The translations under genes were made by a program, and so were the position numbers. Shown piece by piece: positions 1-8,005 of a stretch of 64,000 bases of DNA. The notes under the pieces are model-generated. The model was not told where the DNA came from and searched no databases. It worked only from the letters and a program-made list of their open reading frames with translations. Source of the stretch: DASXUX01 sp036504595 (GTDB lineage: Bacteria > Planctomycetota > SZUA-567 > H5-PLA8); NCBI GenBank assembly GCA_036504595.1, contig DASXUX010000081.1, forward strand, positions 310,001-374,000, given 5' to 3'. Numbering within the stretch: the first letter of the stretch is position 1; every line of letters begins with the position of its first letter.

Positions 1-2
1 AG

Positions 3-851
3 GCTGGGGCGACGGAGACGCCAGAACTGATCTGCTGGGCCGAAACAATGGTGCCTGGATCGATGAACGTTGATGACTGGGGCAAGGAGTTCAAGGCGCA
101 GGTTGCGGCCACGGGGATTCCAACGCTCGCCGGATCCAACTTCGCGGTGTCCGAATCCAACTCTGCTGATTCAGGCGCGCCGCAGTTTCGCAACACGCTC
201 TATCTGATCGACGGCCATGGCAACGAAATCTATCATTACAGCAAGCGGCGGCTGGTAGCGTTTGGCGAATACGTTCCGTTCACGCAGGATCTGCCATTCA
301 TGAAGCTTTTGCGATCGATTACGCGCGATCAATATCTCTCGGGGTTGGAGCCATCAAAAATCCTCACAATTCCGCCGGACGGCAAAACGCGCGAGGGCAG
401 CGCTCCTTATCACGTGGGCTTAAGCATCTGCGTGGAGGACATCCATCCGGACATCGCGCGCCAGTCTGCCTTGGCCGGAGCCGACGCGCTGCTGAACGTG
501 ACCAACGATGGTTGGTTCTTTGATACGTGCGGGCCGCAGGCGCATCTTCAAGCGGCGGCGTGGCGCGCGATCGAAGTCCGCCGGCCACTGCTGCGGGTAA
601 CGAATACGGGGCGCACCGTAGCCGTCAATCCATTGGGCAGCATGGATCTGCTGCTGCCCGAAGGTGCATCCGGAACGGCGGTGACGCGTCTGTGGCGTTA
701 CCAGCCGCAAGCCGGCGTCTACGGTACGACCACGTTGACCATGATTTTGGGCGATTTGGGCGCCGCGCTGGTCTTTTGTACGGTCTTTTTAACAAGTTTG
801 TGGCTGTCCTGGCGGAAATCGCAAGTCGATGGCTTGAAAAAGATTAAGTAA
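3..851 (+). CDS. lnt: Apolipoprotein N-acyltransferase, C-terminal part (5' end outside window)
   Basis: Transfers an acyl chain to the N-terminal Cys of lipoproteins in the inner membrane, the last step of lipoprotein maturation. The frame is open from base 3, before the first ATG at 48, and already reads ELICWAET there, the equivalent of the WPE motif with the catalytic Glu. The other catalytic residues follow: Lys in SKRRLVAFGE with the essential Glu eight residues on, and Cys in SICVED, matching the E-K-C triad of nitrilase-fold Lnt. VTNDGWF and the last transmembrane helix (ILGDLGAALVFCTVFLTSLWL) are present. The N-terminal membrane helices lie upstream of the window. Identification is firm; only the start is missing. 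Confidence 0.93.
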   Translation, partial: AGATETPELICWAETMVPGSMNVDDWGKEFKAQVAATGIPTLAGSNFAVSESNSADSGAPQFRNTLYLIDGHGNEIYHYSKRRLVAFGEYVPFTQDLPFMKLLRSITRDQYLSGLEPSKILTIPPDGKTREGSAPYHVGLSICVEDIHPDIARQSALAGADALLNVTNDGWFFDTCGPQAHLQAAAWRAIEVRRPLLRVTNTGRTVAVNPLGSMDLLLPEGASGTAVTRLWRYQPQAGVYGTTTLTMILGDLGAALVFCTVFLTSLWLSWRKSQVDGLKKIK

Positions 852-909
852 ATGTCATGCACAGCGTCCATTTTATTGCAGCAACTTAGCGGGGTAACCC
901 GACACACCC

Positions 910-938
910 TTGAGGAAAGTCTATCCTTGCACTATACA
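910..938 (+). promoter_or_regulatory. Candidate sigma70-type promoter
   Basis: TTGAGG (910-915) and TATACA (933-938) are 17 nt apart, 28 nt upstream of the ATG at 966, which has a good GGAGG ribosome site at 952-956. It lies between lnt and the secreted TPR protein and would start the latter's transcript. The call rests only on similarity to the housekeeping consensus. Confidence 0.4.
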
Positions 939-965
939 GGTGGGATCTGACGGAGGTCACGGACA

Positions 966-1916
966 ATGCGGACGGCTGTTTGGATGACTCTCGCCGGCTT
1001 CACCGGCGCTCTGCTTCTGGCGACGTGTGTTCGCGGCGAAGATGATCCCAACGCAAAGAAGCTCGATGACCGGCTAAAGGCCGATCATGCCGCGGCGTCA
1101 CGGCGCAGCGCCATCGACGGTGCGACGAGCAGCGACGCTAAGGCCGCCGCGATGAAGGCGGACCGCGCCGCGCGCGCGAAAGACCAGGACAAGAAGGATG
1201 CCGCCGAAGCCAAGCAGATGAACATGGACAACTTGGGCCACATGAAGGAACTCTTCGCCAAGGCCGAAGACCTGTGGAAGAACAAATCGTTCGGCGACGC
1301 GGGATCGATCTACTCGTCCGTCAGTCTGGCGACGGTTCCGGGTTCGGAAGAAATGGCCGAGACCTCTCGCAACCGCATGCTGGAACTCGAAGACATCGCC
1401 AAGACGCACCTGAAAGCCGCCGACGACGCGGACTTGAAGCGCGAATACGTGACCGAAGTGAACGAACTGTCCGCCATTCACAAAGATTTTTCGCTCACCA
1501 AGACCTGCGAAGTCGCCACGCGCCGGCTGGTCAACCTGAAGAGCCGCCCCGAAATTGCGGGCTATGTCGATCTGGCCGAAGCCGAGACGCTGGAAACCGA
1601 TAACAAGCTCACCGAAGCCGTCAAGAAGTACGAAGCTCTCGCCAACAATCCACGCTATGAACATTCGGTGCCGGCGATGAAAGCCAAGCGCAAATTGGAT
1701 GAACTGAACAAGAACGAAGCGACTCGCACTAAGATCAAAGAAGAAGCCGACGCCAAGGCCGAGAAGGAAGCCCCCAAGATGCTTCTTGCCGCCAAGAATT
1801 TCGTTTCGAATAACCAACCCAAGCAGGCGATTGAAAAGCTCCAGATGCTCATCGAAAAGTTTCCGACCAGCAAGTATGCCGATGAAGCCAAGAAACAGTT
1901 GGGCGAACTGAAGTAA
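966..1916 (+). CDS. Secreted TPR/coiled-coil protein, YbgF/BamD-like C-terminus
   Basis: Exported protein of 316 aa with a signal peptide (MRTAVWMTLAGFTGALLLAT, cleavage near residues 20-25). A very Lys/Ala/Asp-rich charged, probably helical segment (about 30-95) follows, then helical repeats. The last 45 residues (NFVSNNQPKQAIEKLQMLIE, then FPTSKYADEAKKQLGELK) are a typical tetratricopeptide unit of the kind that ends YbgF/CpoB and BamD-like periplasmic proteins. No enzyme motif is visible, so a scaffold or envelope role is the best inference. GGAGG at 952-956 sets the start, and a strong terminator follows 31 nt after the stop. It is probably monocistronic. Confidence 0.8.
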   Translation: MRTAVWMTLAGFTGALLLATCVRGEDDPNAKKLDDRLKADHAAASRRSAIDGATSSDAKAAAMKADRAARAKDQDKKDAAEAKQMNMDNLGHMKELFAKAEDLWKNKSFGDAGSIYSSVSLATVPGSEEMAETSRNRMLELEDIAKTHLKAADDADLKREYVTEVNELSAIHKDFSLTKTCEVATRRLVNLKSRPEIAGYVDLAEAETLETDNKLTEAVKKYEALANNPRYEHSVPAMKAKRKLDELNKNEATRTKIKEEADAKAEKEAPKMLLAAKNFVSNNQPKQAIEKLQMLIEKFPTSKYADEAKKQLGELK

Positions 1917-1947
1917 CAACGCCAAGTCCGTCCTCCTCCTCTAGTAG

Positions 1948-1973
1948 AGCAGGCCGCAAGGCCTGCTTTTTTT
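1948..1973 (+). terminator. Rho-independent terminator
   Basis: A perfect 8-bp stem, AGCAGGCC/GGCCTGCT, closes a GCAA tetraloop and is followed directly by seven T residues. It ends the transcript of the secreted TPR gene. Confidence 0.92.
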
Positions 1974-2014
1974 GCGCCTTGCCCTTTTTCTGTTTGCGCT
2001 TTACCGTTCTGCGC

Positions 2015-3502
2015 ATGGCTATCGACAATCTCCGTGACTTCCTGAGTGTGCTGGAATCCCGCGGCGAATTGCTGCGCGTGAAAGAACCGGTCTCGCCCAT
2101 CCTCGAAATCAGCGAGTGGGCCGATCGCATGGTCAAGCGGCAAGGGCCGGCGCTGCTGTTTGAGAATGTGGTGTCTTCCGCGTCGGACACCGAACGCAAT
2201 CCGGGAGGATTGCGCTACACCATGCCCGTCGCGATCAACTGTTTCGGGACGCTGGCCCGCACGGCTTTGGCGCTGGGCGTGGACGACCTCGACAAGATCG
2301 GGCAGGAAATTCAGGATCTGCTCCAGCAGCGGCCGCCCGAGAGCATCATCGAAAAAATAAAAATGTTGCCGATGCTGCTGCGCATCTCCAATTTCCCACC
2401 CAAGAAAGTGAGCTCCGGTCCCTGCCAGGACGTGGTGCTCGAAGGCCCACGCGCGGACCTCGGCATGTTGCCGGCGCTGCAGTGCTGGCCGCAGGACGGC
2501 GGACGCTACCTGACGCTGACCAACGTCTTCACGCGCGACCCGCAGGGCCTGCCCAATTGCGGCATGTACCGCATGCAGATTTTCGATGGCCAGACCGCCG
2601 CGATGCACTGGCACATGCACCATGACGGCGCGCGCCATTTTCGCGAATGGGAAGCGAAACGGGAGCGCATGCCCGTGGCGGTGGCGATCGGCGGCGACCC
2701 GGCCGTCGTCTACAGCGCCACCGCGCCGCTGCCGCCAGGCATCGACGAGATGTTCCTCGCTGGGTTTTTGCGCAAGAAACCTGTTGAGATGGTGCCATGC
2801 ATTTCGCAGCCAACCTTGCACGTCCCCGCTCAAGCGGAAATCATCATCGAAGGCTACTTGCAGCCGGGCGAGCGCCGCCGCGAAGGTCCGTTTGGCGACC
2901 ACACCGGTTTCTATTCGCTGCCGGATGATTATCCGGTTTTCCACGTGACCGCGATCACGCACCGGAAGAACCCGATTTATCAAAGCATCATCGTCGGCCC
3001 GCCGCCGATGGAAGACACGTTTCTGGGGAAGGCCACCGAACGTATTTTCCTTCCCTTCCTGAAACTTACGCTGCCTGAGATCGTCGATTACGACCTGCCG
3101 CAGTTCGGCGTCTTCCACAACTGCGCGTTCATCGCCATTCGCAAGGCTTACCCGCAGCACGCGCGCAAGGTGATGCACGCAATCTGGGGCCTGGGGCAGA
3201 TGTGTCTCACGAAGATGATTGTGATCGTGGATGAGCACGTCAATGTTCACAACCAGGACGAAGTGCTTTTCCATGTCGGAGCGAATTGCGATTTCAGCCG
3301 CGACGTGGAACTCGTCAAAGGACCGACCGATATTCTCGACCACGCCAGTCAGAATTTCGGCTGGACGGGAAAGATGGGCATCGACGCGACGAAGAAATGG
3401 AAAGACGAAGGCATCACGCGTCCGTGGCCGGACTTCCTCACGATGGATTCCGCCGTGAAAACAAAAGTTGCTGAGCAGATGAAGAAGCTGGGAGTGGGGT
3501 GA
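2015..3502 (+). CDS. ubiD: UbiD-family prenylated-FMN-dependent decarboxylase
   Basis: UbiD-type (de)carboxylase of 495 aa. Family members decarboxylate 4-hydroxy-3-polyprenylbenzoate or related aromatic acids in ubiquinone/menaquinone synthesis, using prenylated FMN made by UbiX. Family hallmarks are MYRMQIFD (about 184), the HWHMHHDGARHFREWE stretch (about 205), ERMPVAVAIGGDPA, EGPFGDHTGFY (about 290, carrying the catalytic Glu) and GPPPMEDTFLGKATE. Length matches the family. I chose ATG 2015 (MAIDNLRDFL) over an in-frame ATG at 1979, because the latter would lie beside the upstream terminator and adds residues not seen in the family. No ubiX is in the window. The true substrate cannot be told from the sequence. 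Confidence 0.92.
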   Translation: MAIDNLRDFLSVLESRGELLRVKEPVSPILEISEWADRMVKRQGPALLFENVVSSASDTERNPGGLRYTMPVAINCFGTLARTALALGVDDLDKIGQEIQDLLQQRPPESIIEKIKMLPMLLRISNFPPKKVSSGPCQDVVLEGPRADLGMLPALQCWPQDGGRYLTLTNVFTRDPQGLPNCGMYRMQIFDGQTAAMHWHMHHDGARHFREWEAKRERMPVAVAIGGDPAVVYSATAPLPPGIDEMFLAGFLRKKPVEMVPCISQPTLHVPAQAEIIIEGYLQPGERRREGPFGDHTGFYSLPDDYPVFHVTAITHRKNPIYQSIIVGPPPMEDTFLGKATERIFLPFLKLTLPEIVDYDLPQFGVFHNCAFIAIRKAYPQHARKVMHAIWGLGQMCLTKMIVIVDEHVNVHNQDEVLFHVGANCDFSRDVELVKGPTDILDHASQNFGWTGKMGIDATKKWKDEGITRPWPDFLTMDSAVKTKVAEQMKKLGVG

Positions 3503-3514
3503 GAAGGAACAGAA

Positions 3515-3552
3515 GGAGGCAGTTGGCAGGAGGCGGGAGGCAGGAGGCAGGA
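3515..3552. repeat. Heptamer-type degenerate tandem repeat (GGCAGGA unit)
   Basis: Imperfect copies of AGGCAGG/GGCGGGA follow one another just after the ubiD stop. The complementary form (CTCCTGCCTCCTGCC) occurs inside a coding frame at about 50030-50062, so this unit is dispersed. Confidence 0.75.
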
Positions 3553-3709
3553 GCAACGGCGCGGGAACATACAACGGGAAGAACGTGTTTGGACTCGAAT
3601 TTGCCGGATTGCGCTTGATTAACGCACGAAATACGTTATTGATGCTTCCTCTAACGCGGCAGGTGTTCGCGACGGCGGACCGGCCACGTGAAGATTGTAG
3701 TTGCACCAA

Positions 3710-3743
3710 CGCTCCAGCAAATCGCTGGAGCGGGTCTTTTTTT
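3710..3743 (+). terminator. Intrinsic terminator or attenuator upstream of rpsL
   Basis: A perfect 9-bp stem, CGCTCCAGC/GCTGGAGCG, with loop AAATC is followed by GGTC and a run of seven T. It lies only 20 nt before the rpsL ATG and about 210 nt after ubiD. It either terminates read-through from ubiD or, if the str promoter lies upstream of it, acts as a leader attenuator of the ribosomal operon. A close-spaced promoter between 3744 and 3763 is unlikely, which favours attenuation. Confidence 0.7.
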
Positions 3744-3763
3744 GTTGTTGAGGCTTTTGCAGA

Positions 3764-4135
3764 ATGCCGACGATTAATCAACTTTGCCGCCGCGAGCGGG
3801 TGGAACAGAAGAGCAAGTCCAAGAGCCCGGTGCTCGAAAGCAACCCCTTTAAGAAGGGCGTGTGCCTGGCGGTCAAGACCATGACGCCCAAGAAGCCGAA
3901 CTCCGCGCTGCGCAAGATCGCCCGCGTGCGCTTGAGCAATGGCAAGGAAGTCACGGTCTACATTCCCGGCGAAGGACACAACCTGCAAGAGCATTCCATC
4001 GTGCTGGTGCGTGGCGGCCGCGTGAAGGACTTGCCCGGCGTGCGCTACCACATCGTGCGAGGCGTCTACGACTGCCAAGGCGTGACCGATCGCAAGCAGT
4101 CCCGTTCCAAGTACGGCGCCAAGGTCGCCAAGTAA
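3764..4135 (+). CDS. rpsL: 30S ribosomal protein S12
   Basis: S12 of the small subunit decoding centre, 123 aa, full length. The conserved loops TPKKPNSALRK (residues 41-51) and GEGHNLQEHS are intact, as is RGGRVKDLPGVRYH with Lys88 and Asp89, the residue that is methylthiolated in many bacteria. Lys43 and Lys88, where classical streptomycin-resistance changes occur, are both the sensitive type. First gene of a str-type cluster (rpsL-rpsG-fusA-rpsJ). A terminator-like hairpin stands immediately upstream. Confidence 0.98.
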   Translation: MPTINQLCRRERVEQKSKSKSPVLESNPFKKGVCLAVKTMTPKKPNSALRKIARVRLSNGKEVTVYIPGEGHNLQEHSIVLVRGGRVKDLPGVRYHIVRGVYDCQGVTDRKQSRSKYGAKVAK

Positions 4136-4201
4136 CGCGCAGGGCGGGCGCCTCTGCCCGCCGCGCCAGGATCACGCAGACAGGACAGAGTTGAGGAAGA
4201 T

Positions 4202-4735
4202 ATGCCGAGAAAAGGTAAGCCGACCCGCAAGTCCCGGATGGAAACGCAGAATCAGGTTCCGGCGCTGCCCGAACAGCCGAAAGTCACCGGCCGTGGCCTC
4301 AAGCCCGATCCGCGCTTCAATGATCTGTTGGTGAGCAAGTTCATCAACTGCATGATGCGCAAGGGCAAGAAGAGCCGCAGTGCGGAAGTCTTCTACGACG
4401 CGATGCGTGTCATCGGCGAGAAGACCGGCGGCAACGCTCTGGAAATCTTCAACGCCGCGCTGAACAACGTCAAGCCGGTGGTCGAAGTGAAATCCAAGCG
4501 CGTCGGCGGCGCCACCTACCAGGTGCCCGTCGAAGTGAACCGGAAGCGCGCGCAGAGCCTGTCGATCCGCTGGCTGCTCGAAGCCGCTCGCGGCAAGAAG
4601 GGCCGCCCGATGGCCGAACGGTTGGCTGGCGAGTTGCTTGATGCCTATAAGAAGGAAGGCGCGGCAATCACGAAGCGCGAAAATACGCACAAGATGGCCG
4701 AAGCCAATAAGGCTTTCGCCCACTATGCGTGGTAA
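4202..4735 (+). CDS. rpsG: 30S ribosomal protein S7
   Basis: S7 nucleates assembly of the 30S head and binds 16S rRNA near the E site. VEVKSKRVGGATYQVPVEV and KREDTHKMAEANKAFAHYAW-like sequence at the C-terminus (here KRENTHKMAEANKAFAHY) are diagnostic. At 177 aa it is about 20 residues longer than the E. coli protein. The extra part is N-terminal (MPRKGKPTRKSRMETQNQVP), basic, and precedes the segment aligning with normal S7 (GLKPDPRFNDLLVSKF). A ribosome site (GAGGAAG) lies 6 nt before ATG 4202, and internal ATG 4238 lacks one, so the extension appears real. Confidence 0.97.
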   Translation: MPRKGKPTRKSRMETQNQVPALPEQPKVTGRGLKPDPRFNDLLVSKFINCMMRKGKKSRSAEVFYDAMRVIGEKTGGNALEIFNAALNNVKPVVEVKSKRVGGATYQVPVEVNRKRAQSLSIRWLLEAARGKKGRPMAERLAGELLDAYKKEGAAITKRENTHKMAEANKAFAHYAW

Positions 4736-5191
4736 GTGAACTGCAGTCTAGAGTCTGGAGTCTAGAAGTCTGGAGTCGAAAAACTGAAGGATTTTGGGTC
4801 TGCAGAGAGTTTGAAGTGAGACGACTCCAGACTCCAGACTTTCAGACTCCAGACTTAAGTTAAGGGAGTGACCCTGGGAACATGAATCGCGAAGGCTCAT
4901 AACTTCCGACCTTTCCCCTGATCCTGTGCCGGGCGGGGCGGAAGGCTCTGCCCTGTACCTTACAGGACCAGGACCTGCCGCACGCATCGCTCAGTATCAA
5001 GTCTCCCACTAACCGGATGAAGGTCGAAAGTTCCCATTGCCGGCGTGTTCGCCGGTGACGGAGTTTTCGTGTGTCGTCGTGAAGTTGAGGTGTGGCAGGG
5101 GCAGCGGCGTGGCCGTTTCGTCCGCTGCAGAAAAAAGGGACGCAGCCCATTCGGGGCACGCAAGAGAAAGCGGAAGGGAACTTAGCGAGAG
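4736..5191. other. Long gap between rpsG and fusA without a gene
   Basis: 456 nt that split a normally compact operon. The first 120 nt hold the AGTCTGG palindrome listed separately. In 4861-5191 I find no convincing reading frame, tRNA or known riboswitch. The segment contains a small GC-rich inverted repeat (CCGGCGTGTTCGCCGG, 5040-5055) and could be a fusA leader or promoter region. Confidence 0.6.
4745..4855. repeat. Inverted pair of AGTCTGG heptamer repeats
   Basis: The left arm (4745-4778) is tandem AGTCTGG/AGTCTAG, the right arm (4822-4855) its near-perfect reverse complement, with about 43 nt between. The transcript would form a hairpin of roughly 34 bp just after rpsG. The same unit recurs at 7966-8000, 22730-22750 and 40281-40350. 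Confidence 0.85.
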
Positions 5192-7396
5192 ATGATTATG
5201 CCTACTCCGGACAACATGAGCGCGGCGGCAAAAGTGATCAACGCGCGCATCGAGAACCTGCGGAACATCGGCGTGACGGCCCACATCGATGCCGGGAAAA
5301 CCACGTTCTCGGAACGAATCCTCTTCTACACCGGCAAGGAGCACAAGCTCGGCGAAGTCCACGAAGGCACTGCTACGATGGACTACATGCCCGAGGAGCG
5401 CGAGCGCGGCATCACCATCACCGCCGCCGCGACGTCCTGCGCCTGGGACTGCAAACGGCTTAACCAGACGTTCGACATCAACCTTATTGACACTCCCGGC
5501 CACGTCGATTTCACCGCTGAAGTCGAGCGCTCCCTGCGCGTTCTTGACGGCGCGATCGTCGTCTTCTCCGGCGTGGACGGCGTCGAGGCGCAGTCCGAAA
5601 CGGTCTGGCGCCAGGCTGACCGCTACGGCGTGCCCCGCATGTGCTTCATCAACAAGATGGACCGCGTCGGCGCGAATTTCTGGGATGTCGTCAAGCAGAT
5701 CAAGACCCATCTCGGCGCGGTGGGCTATCCCATCCAGATACCGGTCGGCAAAGAAGACGATTTCCGCGGCGTGATCGACCTGGTCCACATGACTCAGCAC
5801 GAGTTCGACAAGGCCTCACAAGGCAAGAAGTGGACCGAACACGAAATTGAACCGGAATATCTCGAAGAAGCCAAGAAGCGCCGCGACGAACTGTTCCACC
5901 TGGTCGCGGATGCCGACGAAGAAATGGGCATGATTTTCCTCGAAGGAAAAGAGCCCAACGCCGACGAACTCCGCCAGGCGCTGCGCCGCATTACGCTTAC
6001 CGGCAAGCATTTTCCGATCCTCTGCGGTTCGGCGTATCATTACATCGGCGTGCAACCGGCGCTCGACGCCGTTGCGTTCTATCTGCCTTCGCCGAATGAA
6101 GCCAAGCCCGTCGTTGGCATGATTCCCGGCAAGACGAAGAAGATCGTGGTTAAGGACGAGCACACGGGCGAGGAGTCCGAGAAGGAAGTTCCCTTTACCG
6201 AAGCCCGCCTCCCGCTGGAAAACGAGCCCTTCTCCGGATTGGCCTTCAAGACGATTTTCGACAAGCACGGCGACCTGACCTTCGTGCGCGTGTACTCCGG
6301 CGTGCTCCACCCCGGCGACCGCGTGGACAACCCCCGCCGCAGCAAGCGCGAAAAAGTCGGCACGATGTACTTGATGCACGCCGACGAGCGTGAAAAGAAA
6401 GAGACCGCCGGTCCCGGCGACATCGTCGCCGTGCAGGGCCTGAAGCACACCTATACCGGCGACACGCTCTGCGTCGAGGGCCGCCCGATTATCCTAGAAG
6501 CCATGCGCTTCCCGGACACGGTCATCAGCATGGCGATTGAACCGAAGACGAACGCCGACAAGGAACGCTTGGCGCAGGCGCTGTCCAAGCTTTCCAAAGA
6601 AGACCCGACCTTCACGCACGCCTTCGACGACGAAACGGGCCAGCTCATCATCGCCGGCATGGGCGAACTGCACCTGGACATCATCAAGTGCAAAATGATT
6701 CGTGAGCATGGCGTCGATGCCAACGTCGGCTCGCCGCGCGTCTCCTACCGCGAAACCATCACGCGTTCCGCCGAAGCTCAAGGCCGCTTTATTCAGCAGA
6801 CCGGCGGCCACGGCCAGTACGCCGTCGTGGATATCCTCATGGAACCGTGCGTATGCCCGGAAGAAGAGGATCACGTGGTCTTCGAATCCAAGATCGTCGG
6901 CGGCGCGATCCCGAAAGAATTTATCAAGCCTGTCGAACAGGGCGTTCGCAGTGCAGCCCAAAGCGGCATTCTGGGCTCCGGTTACCCGCTGATCAACCTG
7001 AAGGTCACCCTCGTGGACGGCAAGTTCCACGAAGTCGATTCGTCCGAACTGGCCTTCCAGATGGCCGGAACGATGGCGTTCAAGGAAGCCGCTCGCAACG
7101 CCGGCCCGCTGCTGCTGGAGCCGATCATGTCGCTCGAAGTCGTCACGCCCGAAGAGTACATGGGCGGGATCATCGGCGATTTGCAGGGGCGCCGCGCCGC
7201 AATTCACGACGTCGGCAATCGCGGACACTTGAAGCTGATCCACGCGCGGGTGCCGTTGGCGGAGATGTTCAACTACGCCACGGTCAGCCGATCGCTGTCG
7301 CAGGGCCGCGCGACGTTCACGATGGAACCGCACGGCTACGAATCCGTCCCCCGCTCGAAGTACAAGGAAATTCTGGGCGAGGATTACAAGGGGTAA
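5192..7396 (+). CDS. fusA: Translation elongation factor G
   Basis: Ribosomal translocase GTPase, 734 aa, slightly longer than the usual about 700. G1 AHIDAGKTT (about 30), G2 RERGITITAA, G3 DTPGHVDF and G4 NKMDR are all intact. Domain II, III (MGELHLDI), IV (GRFIQQTGGHGQYA) and V (SLEVVTPEEYMGGIIGDLQGR split over two lines of the family motif) follow. The extra length is partly N-terminal (about 12 aa) and partly a charged insert, EESEKEVPFTEARLP, before domain II. ATG 5192 is closely followed by another at 5198; GCGAGAG upstream is a modest ribosome site. It lacks the tuf gene normally found next. Confidence 0.97.
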   Translation: MIMPTPDNMSAAAKVINARIENLRNIGVTAHIDAGKTTFSERILFYTGKEHKLGEVHEGTATMDYMPEERERGITITAAATSCAWDCKRLNQTFDINLIDTPGHVDFTAEVERSLRVLDGAIVVFSGVDGVEAQSETVWRQADRYGVPRMCFINKMDRVGANFWDVVKQIKTHLGAVGYPIQIPVGKEDDFRGVIDLVHMTQHEFDKASQGKKWTEHEIEPEYLEEAKKRRDELFHLVADADEEMGMIFLEGKEPNADELRQALRRITLTGKHFPILCGSAYHYIGVQPALDAVAFYLPSPNEAKPVVGMIPGKTKKIVVKDEHTGEESEKEVPFTEARLPLENEPFSGLAFKTIFDKHGDLTFVRVYSGVLHPGDRVDNPRRSKREKVGTMYLMHADEREKKETAGPGDIVAVQGLKHTYTGDTLCVEGRPIILEAMRFPDTVISMAIEPKTNADKERLAQALSKLSKEDPTFTHAFDDETGQLIIAGMGELHLDIIKCKMIREHGVDANVGSPRVSYRETITRSAEAQGRFIQQTGGHGQYAVVDILMEPCVCPEEEDHVVFESKIVGGAIPKEFIKPVEQGVRSAAQSGILGSGYPLINLKVTLVDGKFHEVDSSELAFQMAGTMAFKEAARNAGPLLLEPIMSLEVVTPEEYMGGIIGDLQGRRAAIHDVGNRGHLKLIHARVPLAEMFNYATVSRSLSQGRATFTMEPHGYESVPRSKYKEILGEDYKG

Positions 7397-7398
7397 CA

Positions 7399-7450
7399 GG
7401 TGGCACGCACGTGAGCGGCGCCGTCCGTTTTGCGCCGCTCGCGTGCGTGT
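7399..7450. repeat. GGCACG-family hairpin between fusA and rpsJ
   Basis: CACGCACGTGAGCGGCG (7404-7420) pairs with CGCCGCTCGCGTGCGTG (7433-7449) over 17 bp with a single G-U, around a 12-nt loop. The leading GGTGGCACGCACGTGA recurs exactly at the end of metX (31016-31031, minus strand), so this is a dispersed element. There is no T tract, so it is not a standard terminator. Confidence 0.85.
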
Positions 7451-7652
7451 GGCCCGGGATGCACGCATGAGTTCGCGCGAACTCATGCGTTCCGCCGAAA
7501 GCACTTGCAATTTTGGCGAAGCTGCGTACCTTGGCATGCCTGAGTTTGAAGGGGTGGGGCTTTAGGTCGCTCTTTGATTGATTGCGCGGTTGCACGCGTT
7601 CAGCGCCTGGGCGCTCCTCCGGATTGTTAAGCTAGAAAGGGATGTGAACGGA

Positions 7653-7961
7653 ATGGCTGAAAAAATTCGTATCCGCATGGAAGCGTACGACCACGAACTC
7701 CTGGACCAGTCGGCGATCACGATCGTCGAACGAGCCAAAGCGACCGGTGCCAAGGTGCACGGGCCGATCCCGTTGCCCACGCGCATCGAGCGCTATACGG
7801 TCCTGCGCAGTCCTCACGTGGACAAGAAATCCCGCGAACAGTTTGAGATCCGCACGCATAAGCGCGTCATCGATATTCTCGACCCGACCACCAAGACGGT
7901 CGGCGCGCTCGGCAAACTCAACCTGCCCGTCGGCGTAGACATCAAAATCAAGGCGTACTAA
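7653..7961 (+). CDS. rpsJ: 30S ribosomal protein S10
   Basis: S10 of the small subunit (also NusE in transcription antitermination), 102 aa. IRIRMEAYDHELLDQSA, GPIPLPTRIERYTVLRSPHV, REQFEIRTHKRVIDILDP and the C-terminal LPVGVDIKIK are diagnostic. The frame is open further upstream, but ATG 7653 gives the family's usual N-terminus. An AAAGGGA ribosome site is at 7636-7642. No rplC or other S10-operon gene follows; a heptamer repeat and an unrelated kinase do. Confidence 0.96.
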   Translation: MAEKIRIRMEAYDHELLDQSAITIVERAKATGAKVHGPIPLPTRIERYTVLRSPHVDKKSREQFEIRTHKRVIDILDPTTKTVGALGKLNLPVGVDIKIKAY

Positions 7962-7965
7962 CTTC

Positions 7966-8000
7966 AGTCTGGAGTCTGGAGTCTGGAGTCTGGAGTCCGG
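7966..8000. repeat. AGTCTGG heptamer tandem repeat abutting a start codon
   Basis: About five near-perfect AGTCTGG units fill the space between the rpsJ stop and the ATG at 8006. Each unit contains GGAG, and the last (7992-7995) sits at a usable distance from that ATG, so the repeat itself may provide the ribosome binding site. Confidence 0.85.
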
Positions 8001-8005
8001 ACTCG

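Noticed and set aside
1655..4078. A very long open frame on the minus strand opposite ubiD and rpsL
   Set aside because: Codon-bias shadow of high-GC genes; the translation is low-complexity His/Arg/Leu sequence without family motifs, and the plus-strand genes are unmistakable.
4861..5191. Structured non-coding RNA (SRP, 6S, RNase P) between rpsG and fusA
   Set aside because: Several GC-rich inverted repeats, but none of the conserved cores of these RNAs was recognised.
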